Positions 54,786 through 63,487 of a stretch of 64,000 bases of DNA are shown here, in pieces. Origin of the DNA: Pedococcus bigeumensis (GTDB lineage: Bacteria > Actinomycetota > Actinomycetes > Actinomycetales > Dermatophilaceae); assembly GCF_006438965.1 (NCBI RefSeq), contig NZ_RCZM01000003.1, positions 124,001 to 188,000 on the forward strand, in the 5' to 3' direction. Under the pieces are notes generated by a model. That model ran no database searches and was not told the DNA's origin. It worked only from the letters and a program-made list of their open reading frames with translations. How positions within the stretch are numbered: position 1 is the first letter of the stretch; the number at the start of each line of letters is the position of its first letter. Both the position numbers and the translations under genes were made by a program.

Positions 54786-56441
54786 ATGACCGACTCGGTG
54801 CAGCAGCTGGCGGACGACTTCCACGACTACCGCATGCGGACCTCGCCCACCTGGGCGCACATGCTCGGCGACTACCGGTTCGCCGACCAGTACGAAGACG
54901 GGTCGAGGGCAGCGGAGGATGCCGAGATCGCTGCCCTGCGTGAGTTTGCCGCCCGCGCCGAAGCCATCCCTGACGAAGGCCTGGGCGGGCCCGACCGGGT
55001 GACCCGCGACATCGTGGCCTTCGACGCGACCACGTCCGCCGACGTCGGCGAGGCGCACTCGTCCGAGTTCGGTGTAGACCCGGTGTTCGGAGTGCAGGTC
55101 GCCCTCGGCGTCGCCATCGCCGGCCTGTCGCTGCCGACGGCCGAGGTCGCCGACGCGATGGTGCCCAAGTACCGCGGCATCGCGCAGAGCATCCGCGACT
55201 TCGCCGAGCGGCACCGCGAGGGAGTGGCGGCAGGACGCACCCCCGCGACCTTCGCGGTGGAGCGCGCGATCGAGCAGATCGAGCGATGGCTGGCCACCCC
55301 CCTCGCCGAGGACATGCTGCTCACCTCCACGACCGAACCACCCGCCGGCTACGACGTCGAGGCGTGGCGCGGCCGGCTCTCGGACGTCATCGCGACCGAC
55401 GTCCGGCCCGCCCTCGAGGTGTTCCGCGACGTGCTGCGCGACGAGGTTGCGCCGGTCATGCGACCGGACGAGCAGTGCGGTCTGTCCTGGCTCCCCGACG
55501 GCGGGCAGACCTATGCCCGCCTCCTTGCCCGCGACACCACCACGACCCTGTCGGCCGACGAGATCCACCAGATCGGCCTGGACCAGATCGCGTCCCTGGC
55601 AGAGGAGTACCGCACCCTCGCGCCCGCAGTGGTCGGCACCGACGACCTCCCGTCCATCTACCGCGCGCTGCGCGAGGACCCCGCGCTCCGGCACTCGAGC
55701 ACCCCCGACATCGTCGCTGCGTGCGAGGCGGCGTTCGCCAAGGCCCGGGGCGTGATGCCCGAGTGGTTCGACCGCCTCCCCGTGGCCGACTGCGTGGTGA
55801 AGTCCACCGACGTGGGCGCTGCTGCCTACTACTACCCGCCGGCCGACGACGGCAGCCGCGGCGGCACGTTCTACATCAACACCGCTGACCCGGCGCACTG
55901 GGGCCGCTACGAGCTCGAGGCGCTTTCCTACCACGAGGGCATCCCGGGCCATCACCTCCAGCTGGCGATCGCCGGCGAGCTGACCGACGTGCCGAAGTAC
56001 CGCAAGTTCACGATCTTCAACGCCTACGCCGAGGGCTGGGGGCTCTACACCGAACGCCTCGCCGACGAGATGGGCCTCTACACCAGTCCCCTCGAACGCC
56101 TCGGCATGCTGACGATGGACTCCATGCGCGCGTGCCGCCTCGTCGTCGACACCGGGCTGCACGCGATGGGCTGGAGTCGGCAGCAGGCCGTCGACTACAT
56201 GGTCGCCAACTGCCCGCTCAGCGTGGGTGGTGTCAAGGCCGAGATCGACAGGTATGCCGTGCACCCGGGTCAGGCGTGCGGCTACATGATCGGGCGCCTG
56301 GAGATCCTGCGGATCCGTCGCGAGGCGCAGGAACGCCAGGGCGAGCGGTTCGACATCAAGGCGTTCCACAACGCGGTGCTCGACGGTGGCAGCGTCCCGC
56401 TGGCCGTGCTCGACACCGTGGTCCGCACCCGCCTCCCCTGA
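54786..56441 (+). CDS. DUF885 putative metallopeptidase
   Basis: A 551-residue protein of the DUF885 family. The start is ATG 54786; an upstream in-frame start overlaps the divergent MFS gene. The core motif is YHEGIPGHHLQ, with His383, Glu384 and His389 or 390, similar to zinc-peptidase sites; RYELEALSYHEG and NAYAEGWGLYTERLADEMG are also characteristic. Members are thought to be peptidases, but activity is not well established. No signal peptide is visible, so it is probably cytoplasmic. Confidence 0.85.
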   Translation: MTDSVQQLADDFHDYRMRTSPTWAHMLGDYRFADQYEDGSRAAEDAEIAALREFAARAEAIPDEGLGGPDRVTRDIVAFDATTSADVGEAHSSEFGVDPVFGVQVALGVAIAGLSLPTAEVADAMVPKYRGIAQSIRDFAERHREGVAAGRTPATFAVERAIEQIERWLATPLAEDMLLTSTTEPPAGYDVEAWRGRLSDVIATDVRPALEVFRDVLRDEVAPVMRPDEQCGLSWLPDGGQTYARLLARDTTTTLSADEIHQIGLDQIASLAEEYRTLAPAVVGTDDLPSIYRALREDPALRHSSTPDIVAACEAAFAKARGVMPEWFDRLPVADCVVKSTDVGAAAYYYPPADDGSRGGTFYINTADPAHWGRYELEALSYHEGIPGHHLQLAIAGELTDVPKYRKFTIFNAYAEGWGLYTERLADEMGLYTSPLERLGMLTMDSMRACRLVVDTGLHAMGWSRQQAVDYMVANCPLSVGGVKAEIDRYAVHPGQACGYMIGRLEILRIRREAQERQGERFDIKAFHNAVLDGGSVPLAVLDTVVRTRLP

Positions 56442-56452
56442 GCCTGCCCGCC

Positions 56453-56528
56453 AGTCTGTGCACAGACTCTGGGCCAGGTGCGCACTGATGCGGTCTCTGC
56501 GCACAGGTGCCAACGTCTGTGCACAGAC
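56453..56528. repeat. Repeated palindrome GTCTGTGCACAGAC between convergent genes
   Basis: AGTCTGTGCACAGACT (56453-56468) is a perfect 16-base palindrome. GTCTGTGCACAGAC (56515-56528) is a perfect 14-base copy starting 61 bases after the first. Between them are degenerate versions (CTGCGCACAG at 56497-56506 and GTGCGCAC at 56478-56485). They lie in the 131-base gap between the ends of the DUF885 gene and the flavoprotein gene. Confidence 0.8.
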
Positions 56529-56572
56529 CTTGGCGGGGGTCGGGGGTATGCCGGGTGGTCGCCTCGGGTGGG

Positions 56573-58228
56573 TCAGCTGACGGCCGCTGCCGCTGCGCGT
56601 CCCGCGGTGCGGCCGGAGAAGATGCAGCCGCCGAGGAAGGTGCCCTCGAGCGCGCGGTAGCCGTGCACCCCACCGCCGCCGAACCCGGCGACCTCGCCCG
56701 CGGCATACAGGCCGGGCACCGGCTCACCGGACGCGGTCAGGACGCGCGACGAGAGGTCCGTCTCGAGACCACCGAGGGTCTTGCGGGTGAGGATGTTGAG
56801 GCGCACCGCGATGAGCGGGCCGGCCTTGGGGTCGAGGATCCGGTGCGGGGTGGCGGTGCGAATCAGCTTGTCACCACGGTAGTTCCGCGCGCCGTGGATC
56901 GCCGTCACCTGGGCGTCCTTGCTGAAGTCGTTGTCGATCTGCCGGTCGCGGTCGACGATCTGGCGCTCGATGTGGGCCAGCTTCAGCGGCGCATCGGGGG
57001 TCAGCGCGTTCATCTTGGCAACCAGCTCGCCGAGCGTGTCGGCGAAGACGAAATCGGCGCCCTTGTCGAGGAACGCCCGGACCGGTGCGGGCATGTCCGC
57101 TCGCGCTCTCCCGAGCACGTCCTTGACCGACTTGCCGGTCAGGTCCGGGTTCTGCTCCGACCCGGACAGCGCGAACTCCTTGCCGATGATCTTCTTGGTG
57201 AGGATGAACCAGCTGTGGTCGTGCCCGGTCTGGCGCAGGTGCGACAGGGTGCCTAGGGTGTCGAAGCCGGGGAACAGTGGCGCAGGAAGCCGGTCGCCGT
57301 TGCCGTCGAACCACAGCGAGCTCGGCCCGGGCAGGATGCGGATCGCGTGGGACGGCCAGATCGGGTCCCAGTTCTCGATGCCCTCGACGTAGTGCCACAT
57401 CCGGTCGCGGTTGACGAGACGACCACCGGCGGCCTCGGTGATCGCGAGCATGCGACCGTCGACGTGGGCCGGCACTCCCGTGAGCATGTGGTCGGGCGCC
57501 GTGCCCAGCCGCGAGGGCCAGTTGGCCCGGACGAGGTCGTGGTTGGCCCCGATGCCACCACTGGTGACGACGACTGCTTGCGCGGTCAGCTCGAACTCGC
57601 CTGCGCTGTCTCGGTTCGTGGGTCGCCCGCGGTCGGCGCCGTCGGGGGCGAGCAGGGTCCCGCGCACGCCCGTGACCGTGCCGCCAGAGGTGACCAGCTC
57701 GTCGACCTGGTGGCGGTGCCGGATCTCCACCCGACCGGACGCAACGTGCTCCGCCACCCGTCGCAGGAAGGGTGCCAACACCCCGGGACCGGTCCCCCAG
57801 ACGATGTGGAACCGCGGCACCGAGTTGCCGTGCCCGGACGCGGAGCCGTCACCGCGCTCGGCCCAGCCCACGACCGGGAAGAACCGCATGCCCTGCCCGT
57901 GCAGCCAGGACCGTTTCTCCCCCGACGCGAAGTCGACGTAGGCGCGCGCCCACTGGGCCCCCCACTTGTCCTCGTCCTCGAGCCGGTCGAACCCCGCGGA
58001 GCCCTGCCAGTCCTGCCACGCGAGGTCGACGCCGTCCTTGATCCCCATCCGCCGTTGCTCGGGGCTGTCGACGAGGAACAGTCCGCCGAACGACCAGTGG
58101 GCCTGCCCACCGAGGTTGGCCGCACTCTCCTGGTCGACGACCAGGACGCGTCGTCCCGCGTCGGCGATCTCGGCAGCAGCGACGAGTCCGGACAGCCCGG
58201 CTCCGACCACGATGACGTCAGCGTCCAT
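56573..58228 (-). CDS. FAD-dependent dehydrogenase (fumarate reductase/KstD-like)
   Basis: A 551-residue flavoprotein with the Rossmann start DVIVVGAGLSGLVAAAEIAD and the second FAD motif VVVTSGGIGANHDLVR. The C-terminus has PVPGLYAAGEVAGFGGGGVH and LEGTFLGGCIFSGRTAGRAA. The overall form is that of the FAD-binding dehydrogenase group related to fumarate reductase and 3-ketosteroid 1-dehydrogenase, but no steroid genes are nearby. The substrate is unknown. It is monocistronic, 9 bases from the downstream end of the HAD gene. Confidence 0.87.
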   Translation of the reverse strand: MDADVIVVGAGLSGLVAAAEIADAGRRVLVVDQESAANLGGQAHWSFGGLFLVDSPEQRRMGIKDGVDLAWQDWQGSAGFDRLEDEDKWGAQWARAYVDFASGEKRSWLHGQGMRFFPVVGWAERGDGSASGHGNSVPRFHIVWGTGPGVLAPFLRRVAEHVASGRVEIRHRHQVDELVTSGGTVTGVRGTLLAPDGADRGRPTNRDSAGEFELTAQAVVVTSGGIGANHDLVRANWPSRLGTAPDHMLTGVPAHVDGRMLAITEAAGGRLVNRDRMWHYVEGIENWDPIWPSHAIRILPGPSSLWFDGNGDRLPAPLFPGFDTLGTLSHLRQTGHDHSWFILTKKIIGKEFALSGSEQNPDLTGKSVKDVLGRARADMPAPVRAFLDKGADFVFADTLGELVAKMNALTPDAPLKLAHIERQIVDRDRQIDNDFSKDAQVTAIHGARNYRGDKLIRTATPHRILDPKAGPLIAVRLNILTRKTLGGLETDLSSRVLTASGEPVPGLYAAGEVAGFGGGGVHGYRALEGTFLGGCIFSGRTAGRAAAAAVS

Positions 58229-58237
58229 GGGCCCAAC

Positions 58238-58918
58238 CTACGGGCCGGTAATCGCCGCCGTCACGTGAACGCGGCCAGCCACCACGGAGAACCGCACGTC
58301 CGCCAGCGTCGCCACGACAGCGTCGGCCACGAGGTCTGACTCGGCAGTCGTCGTCGTGACCGCGAGGGTGGTGCACCCGGCAGCGCGGGCCGCGTCGAGA
58401 CCACCGGGCGCGTCCTCCACCACCAGGCAGTCGGCCGGGTCGACCCCGAGCCGCGTGGCCGCGAGCAGGAACGGGTCGGGGTGGGGTTTGCCCTGGGCAA
58501 CGTCGCTCGCGGTGACGACCACCCCTGGAGCAGGGAGCCGTGTCGCGGCCAGTCGCGTGTCAGCCAGCGGACGCGTGCACGAGGTGGCGATCGCGCACAG
58601 CTCCACCTGGCCGGTCAGGGCAGCCAGCGCGTCGAGGGCGCCCGGCAGCACCGTGATGCCGTCGGTGTCAGCGATCTCGATGGCTTCGATCCGGTCGAAG
58701 GCGGCGTCCAACCGCTCGGGGGGCAGCAGCGTTGCGATGATGCCCTTTGCGGGCACGCCGTGGAAGCCGGTCAGCCGCCTCGGGTCGACCCCCTCTTCCT
58801 GCGCCCACCGCACCCAGGACCGGATGACGACGGGGATCGAGTCGATCAGCGTGCCGTCCATGTCGAACAGCACCGCCGCGAAGGTGCGGCCTTCGAGCGT
58901 CCCCAGGCTGCGCGGCAT
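58238..58918 (-). CDS. HAD-family sugar-phosphatase-like hydrolase
   Basis: A 226-residue HAD phosphatase with motif I AVLFDMDGTLIDS, motif II ATSCTRP, the conserved Lys in VAQGKPHPDPFLLAA and motif IV LVVEDAPGGLDAARAAG. A four-helix cap (about 25-95) matches sugar phosphatases such as YfbT or DOG. The ATG start lies inside a copy of the GGTATGCCGCG motif (58912-58922 region), so the motif overlaps the initiation site. The exact substrate is not known. Confidence 0.9.
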   Translation of the reverse strand: MPRSLGTLEGRTFAAVLFDMDGTLIDSIPVVIRSWVRWAQEEGVDPRRLTGFHGVPAKGIIATLLPPERLDAAFDRIEAIEIADTDGITVLPGALDALAALTGQVELCAIATSCTRPLADTRLAATRLPAPGVVVTASDVAQGKPHPDPFLLAATRLGVDPADCLVVEDAPGGLDAARAAGCTTLAVTTTTAESDLVADAVVATLADVRFSVVAGRVHVTAAITGP

Positions 58919-58941
58919 ACCGCAACCCTAGGAGGTCGCGA

Positions 58942-60639
58942 GTGGCGAAGCGGCGGTGGTCCAGCAGCGGAGCCGGTTACGGTGGAGAGGTGAGCACGCC
59001 GCCCGATAGCCCACACCGGTGGCGTCGTGCGTCCCGGTGGCTGCTGCGGATCGGTGCGCTCGTCCTCCTCTTCGTCGCCTGCAACAGCGGTGGTGTCGCC
59101 GCGACCACGCTGTTCCCGAGCAGCGCCGACACGCTCAACTACGGTGCCGACCTGCACTTGTCGCTGAGTCCGGGTGACACGTCGGCGATCCAGAGCCCGA
59201 CCATCTTCGGCGACATCCGGATGGACTTCGGTGGTGTGGTCCCGGCTCCTGGCGTGGTGGCCAACGTGCACGTCAAGGAACGCATCACCGACCTGCTCGC
59301 CCGGCCCAACATCTCCGTGCGGTCGCTCCAGCCGGGCCCGCTCGAGCTCGAACGTGCCGCCCGCGGTGGAGCCATCGCGCTGGGGTGGCGGTTCGCCGTG
59401 GGCGCCCTCGTCGTCGCCCTCCTCGCCCTCGGCGGGTATGCCGCGTGGCGGCGGCGGGCGCCCCGGGTGCGGTGGTCAGCGGTGGTCGCCTCCGTCTGGG
59501 TCGCGTCGTGCCTGGCGACCTTCGGCGTGATCGGGGTGACCTACCAGCCGGAGCGGCTCGACAGCTTCACGACGACCGGGATCCTCGGCACGGTCCAGCG
59601 CAACGCCGATCTCCTGGAGGGCGTCGAGACCCGGGCCGAGCAGGTCACGCCCTACCTCAAGAACCTGCTGGCCCTCTCCGCTGCGCTGCAGGGCAAGTAC
59701 GCCCCCCAGGCGCTCGACCAGCCCGTGGCCGCGCGGCTGCTCCTGGTGTCGGACATCCACGGCGGGAACCAGTACCCCCTGATGAAGACGATCGTCACCC
59801 AGGAACGGATCGATGCGGTCATCGACTCGGGCGACCTGGTCAACTTCGGCAGCGCCACCGAGGCGGAGGCGGCCGGCATCTTCGAGGGCATCGCCTCCCT
59901 CGGGGTCCCGTACCTGTTCGTCAAGGGCAACCACGACGGCCGGACCGACGTCGACCGTGAGCTGCTGGACCGGCTGGCCAAGGTGCGCAACGTCGTGCTG
60001 CTCGAGCCCGACGCCCAGACCTACGCGGTCGAGAGCATCCACGGGGTGCGGATCGCCGGCTTCAACGACCCGCGGTGGTTCGGCGACGACAACACCAACA
60101 ACGCGGCCAAGCAGAAGCCGGCGGCGGCCCGGTTCAACGCTGCGATGGCCGACCAGCCGGTCCCGGACATCGTCGTCTCCCACGAGCCAGCTGCCGCGAA
60201 AGACGTTGCCCGGGCGGGAATCCGGATCAACGGCCACATGCACGTGAGCCAGCTCGAGGGTTCGCGGATCGGTGTCGGCACCTTTACCGGGGGCGGGCCC
60301 TTCAGCCACTTCATCGCCGGCGACACCGCAGACGGTGGCAGTGGGAACAAGGCCGATGCCGGGGAGCTCACCGGCCAACCCTCGGCGTTCGACATCGCGA
60401 CGTTCGGCACCGACTGTCGGCTGGCGTCACTCACCCGCTACCAGTTCCGCAACGTCATCGAGGGGCGCCCAGCCTACGACGACGTGACCCTCATCAACGG
60501 GTCCCGGATCGAGGACAAGGCACCCGACCCGGCGCCGCCTGCCAGCGAGGCCGACGCCACGAGCACCGCGACGCCGACCCGGACCTGTGCGACCACGATG
60601 GAGCAGACCCGGGAACGCGTGACCGTCGCCCCACGTTGA
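58942..60639 (+). CDS. Membrane-bound metallophosphoesterase
   Basis: A 565-residue protein from GTG 58942, chosen because AGGAGGT sits 5 bases upstream; GTG 58990 is less likely. Membrane helices occur at about 33-55 and two near 150-200 (WRFAVGALVVALLALGGYAA; VVASVWVASCLATFGVIGV). The C-terminal calcineurin-like domain has LLLVSDIHGGNQY, DAVIDSGDLVNFG, YLFVKGNHDG, VVSHEP and RINGHMHVSQ with all metal ligands. It likely hydrolyses an extracytoplasmic phosphoester. The tail is Ala/Thr-rich. Confidence 0.88.
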   Translation: MAKRRWSSSGAGYGGEVSTPPDSPHRWRRASRWLLRIGALVLLFVACNSGGVAATTLFPSSADTLNYGADLHLSLSPGDTSAIQSPTIFGDIRMDFGGVVPAPGVVANVHVKERITDLLARPNISVRSLQPGPLELERAARGGAIALGWRFAVGALVVALLALGGYAAWRRRAPRVRWSAVVASVWVASCLATFGVIGVTYQPERLDSFTTTGILGTVQRNADLLEGVETRAEQVTPYLKNLLALSAALQGKYAPQALDQPVAARLLLVSDIHGGNQYPLMKTIVTQERIDAVIDSGDLVNFGSATEAEAAGIFEGIASLGVPYLFVKGNHDGRTDVDRELLDRLAKVRNVVLLEPDAQTYAVESIHGVRIAGFNDPRWFGDDNTNNAAKQKPAAARFNAAMADQPVPDIVVSHEPAAAKDVARAGIRINGHMHVSQLEGSRIGVGTFTGGGPFSHFIAGDTADGGSGNKADAGELTGQPSAFDIATFGTDCRLASLTRYQFRNVIEGRPAYDDVTLINGSRIEDKAPDPAPPASEADATSTATPTRTCATTMEQTRERVTVAPR

Positions 60640-60674
60640 AGCTCGGCCACCAGCACCGTGCCCAGAGGAGAACC

Positions 60675-61286
60675 GTGACCGGGACCGAGTTCGACCGACA
60701 GCTCCAGACCTACCTCGACGCCAAGTACCCGACCCTCGCGGGCATCGACGAGAGCGAGTTCGTCGAACTCGTCGAACCGTTGCGGGACAAGGCCTCCGAC
60801 GCCACGGCCACGAGCGATGGCCGGATCCCGTTCGCCCTCGTCGTCACGTCCCGGCTGGTCAGTCCGGACCAGGTGCTGCCGACCGTCCACTGGAAGGCCA
60901 CCACCGGCTGGACCGAGTACACCGCCGACGACCTGGCCGGCTACCACCCGATCGGAGGTGTGGACGTCCCGGACCACGCGGCATACCTCGCCACCGACGT
61001 CGACACCGGGAAGGCGACCCTCGACGTGCGAGCCAAGGACGCCGTGCCACTCATCGAGGGAGAGGGGCGTACGGCGCTCACGATCGACGAAGGCGTCAGC
61101 CTCCTCGCGCTGTGGCCGGGAATCCTCAAGGACCGCAACGCCTTCTTCCTTCCGGGCTCGAGGGATGCGAGCAAGCGCGTGGCCGCCCTGTGGGTCAGCA
61201 AGGGGCACCCGCGGCTGGGCTGGTGCTGGGAGGGCAACCCGCACACCTGGCTGGGATCGGCGTCGTGCGGCGGCAGGGTCGCCTGA
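60675..61286 (+). CDS. DUF5701 family protein
   Basis: A 203-residue protein from GTG 60675 with AGAGGAG upstream. The conserved C-terminal part includes TALTIDEGVSLLALWPGILK, FFLPGSRDASKRVAALWVS and LGWCWEGNPHTWLGSASCGG. These match the DUF5701 family, which has no assigned function. No signal or membrane segment is seen. It follows the phosphoesterase gene by 35 bases and may be cotranscribed. Confidence 0.75.
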   Translation: MTGTEFDRQLQTYLDAKYPTLAGIDESEFVELVEPLRDKASDATATSDGRIPFALVVTSRLVSPDQVLPTVHWKATTGWTEYTADDLAGYHPIGGVDVPDHAAYLATDVDTGKATLDVRAKDAVPLIEGEGRTALTIDEGVSLLALWPGILKDRNAFFLPGSRDASKRVAALWVSKGHPRLGWCWEGNPHTWLGSASCGGRVA

Positions 61287-61302
61287 CCCCGCCGAGCTGC
61301 GT

Positions 61303-62220
61303 TCAGTCGTGGCGGTCGGCCAACGAGGTCGTCCACACGAAGGCCGACGCGTCTGACTCGGCCCGACAGGTGAGCCGAGCGGCGGGCTGCCGCGTCCGGT
61401 GCACCGTCACCTCGGTCCGCGCCGGCACCTCTCCGGCACCGAGCACCTCCACGCGCCAGTCGTCAGCGGTCATCTCCACCGCGCCGGGCCGGACGTCGCC
61501 CACGGCTGCGGGGCCGTGCGCACGCAGCACTGCGGCGAGGGCGGCCTGCACGGGCGGGGGGTGAGCTGAGAAGCCGCGGAGGTGTTCGGTGTCGACGGTT
61601 CCGAGCAGGTGTCGCTCCAGGACGTCGACGGCGGACTCTGGGTCGAGGCTGCCGTACACGGTGCCGTCCGGGACCACCAGGACGTTGGCGGCGAACCGGT
61701 CGCCGCCGATGTGGGTGCACTCCCAGGCCTGGTCCGGCCACCGGGCGGCGAGAGCCAGCGCGACGGGTCTGCCCCGCACGGCGCAGCAGATGTCGTGCCG
61801 TCCGTGGGTGCAGACGAGCAGCAGCGGGGGGGGCAGGCCTGCCGGACCGGGTTCGTGGGAACCGTGAGCCGGACCCTCGACGAGCACGGCGAGGGCCGCG
61901 CGCAGGTCGTCGGACTCAGTCCAGGTCCCCCACTGCTGGCGGCCGTCCAGGTCCACCACGCCCCATCGCCGCCAAGCCCCGCGGCGAGCGCCGGCACCGC
62001 GCTCGACGGGCCGACGGACGAGGACCACGCGTCCCCGGACGGACAGGGCAGCTCGGTGCAGACGGTCCGCCATGTCCGGGCTGATGCCGTCGCTGTCGAG
62101 CGCCACCGGAGCCCACCCACCCGGGTGCTCGACGAGCAGCCAGCGCGTGGCCGGCGCCGCGGTGCCGATCAGCGGGTCGCCACGTTGCCGTGCGGAGGTC
62201 GAGCACCTGGGGGTGGTCAT
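61303..62220 (-). CDS. Sucrase/ferredoxin-like (Suc_Fer) iron-sulfur protein
   Basis: A 305-residue protein of the sucrase/ferredoxin-like family, a thioredoxin-like ferredoxin fold. Cluster ligands are probably Cys137, Cys145 and/or Cys146, and Cys168 in VCTHGRHDICCAVRGRP and WECTHIGGDRFAANVLVVPD, with further His residues nearby. The domain resembles the [2Fe-2S] thioredoxin-like ferredoxins. The start overlaps the stop of the JmjC gene as ATGA. By context it may deliver electrons to the oxygenase. The name sucrase is historical and does not imply sucrose hydrolysis. Confidence 0.85.
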   Translation of the reverse strand: MTTPRCSTSARQRGDPLIGTAAPATRWLLVEHPGGWAPVALDSDGISPDMADRLHRAALSVRGRVVLVRRPVERGAGARRGAWRRWGVVDLDGRQQWGTWTESDDLRAALAVLVEGPAHGSHEPGPAGLPPPLLLVCTHGRHDICCAVRGRPVALALAARWPDQAWECTHIGGDRFAANVLVVPDGTVYGSLDPESAVDVLERHLLGTVDTEHLRGFSAHPPPVQAALAAVLRAHGPAAVGDVRPGAVEMTADDWRVEVLGAGEVPARTEVTVHRTRQPAARLTCRAESDASAFVWTTSLADRHD

Positions 62221-63458
62221 GCAGGGACGACGACGCCGGAGCGCAGGAGAGTGCGGGTGAGCTCCAGGCCGAGCTCGGCCGCTGTCGCGGTGCCCCTGTC
62301 CAACAGCCCTTCGATCGCCGCCAGATCGGTGCGTTCGACGGCGGTCGTGCCGACCCGGCTGCGCAGCACGGTGCGACCACCTGCGGCCGGCAGCAACACG
62401 GCAGCGACATGGGCACGAAGGGCAACCCTCGACGTCTCGGTGAGGGCGTTCGCCGCCTCGGCCTGGGCCAGTGGCGCCAGTGGCGCGGGGCGTTGAGCGG
62501 CTTGGGCCGAACCCGCCAGCCCGGCGAGGAGGTCACCCGCATCGACCTGCTGCAGCGCCTCGAGCAGCGCTGCCCGTACCGCCTCGACGTCGTGGGGGGC
62601 CGGCCCCTCCCCCAGCAGGTCGGTGCCGAGCGGTAGGGCCAGGCGCATCTCTGGTGACCGGCTGGCCCGGGTCAGGGCGGTCTTCACGAGCTCGTCCGCG
62701 ACCTGGCGGCGGGTCCACGGGTGGACCCCGATGGTCAGGTGGATGCTCGTGCCGCCCAAGGCCGTGGCCGAGTGCAGGTATCCGCGCGGTAGGTAGAGGC
62801 AGTCACCGGGGGCAAATGTCTCCTCGATCAGTGGCTCGTTCTGCGCGGCCTCCTCGACGGCGCCTCGCCGGGCGGTCCATGGCTCGTCGCGCAGCGGCAG
62901 CTCGTGCACGGGTGGGCGGATCCGCCACCGCTTCTCGCCCGCGATCTGCAGTACGAAGACGTCGTGGACGTCGTAGTGGTCGCTGAAACCGGTGTTCTCC
63001 GGCGGGGTGACGTAGGCGTTGACCTGCACCGGGTGGCCGAGCTCGCCGGCCAGCGTCTGGGAGAAGTCGATGATCGGGCGCCAGGTCCGGTGCAGCCCCT
63101 GCAGCACCAAGGTCGCGCCCTCGGAGAAGTGGTGCAGCACCGCGTCGTCGCTGACCTGGTCACCGATCGCTGCGCCGATCCCCCCACCACGGGTGAAGGT
63201 GCGGTCCTCCAGCGTCGTGCCGTCGCGCGCCATCCGCAGGAACGGCGTCCGCAACCCACGACCCGAGACGAGCTCGTCGACCCCGTCGGCGGAGAAGAGG
63301 TCGCCGAAACCCGCCGGCAGGTCGGCAGCCCGGCTGAGCAGGGGTTCGCGCGACCAGTACCGCTCGGCGAAGTCGGTCGGCGTGACCGCCACGAGGCGCG
63401 ACAGCACCGAGTGCCCACCGCTGCCGGTGGGCACTCGGTGCGGTGACGTGGTCGTCAC
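62217..63458 (-). CDS. JmjC/cupin ribosomal-oxygenase-like 2-oxoglutarate hydroxylase
   Basis: A 413-residue JmjC protein from GTG 63458. Iron ligands are His161 and Asp163 (GFSDHYDVHDVFVLQIAGEK) and His229 (YLPRGYLHSATALGG). A Lys follows the HxD site at residue 176 as candidate 2-oxoglutarate contact. The N-terminal part (FAERYWSREPLLSRAADLP) is typical of YcfD/ROX-like hydroxylases, which modify Arg or His of proteins. Helical winged C-terminal regions are present. It follows a small repeat peptide gene by 29 bases and overlaps the ferredoxin-like gene, suggesting a peptide- or protein-modifying unit. Confidence 0.88.
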   Translation of the reverse strand: MTTTSPHRVPTGSGGHSVLSRLVAVTPTDFAERYWSREPLLSRAADLPAGFGDLFSADGVDELVSGRGLRTPFLRMARDGTTLEDRTFTRGGGIGAAIGDQVSDDAVLHHFSEGATLVLQGLHRTWRPIIDFSQTLAGELGHPVQVNAYVTPPENTGFSDHYDVHDVFVLQIAGEKRWRIRPPVHELPLRDEPWTARRGAVEEAAQNEPLIEETFAPGDCLYLPRGYLHSATALGGTSIHLTIGVHPWTRRQVADELVKTALTRASRSPEMRLALPLGTDLLGEGPAPHDVEAVRAALLEALQQVDAGDLLAGLAGSAQAAQRPAPLAPLAQAEAANALTETSRVALRAHVAAVLLPAAGGRTVLRSRVGTTAVERTDLAAIEGLLDRGTATAAELGLELTRTLLRSGVVVPA

Positions 63459-63487
63459 CCGGTCACCGGGTCGCTGCTCGGCGACCG

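Noticed and set aside
56755-56775. GTCTCGAGAC in the flavoprotein gene as a further hut-type operator.
   Set aside because: The arms are directly adjacent (no 6-base spacer) and the site is inside a coding region.
58990-60639. Shorter metallophosphoesterase starting at GTG 58990.
   Set aside because: GTG 58942 has AGGAGGT at ideal distance, while the inner GTG has its purine-rich stretch only 2 bases away.
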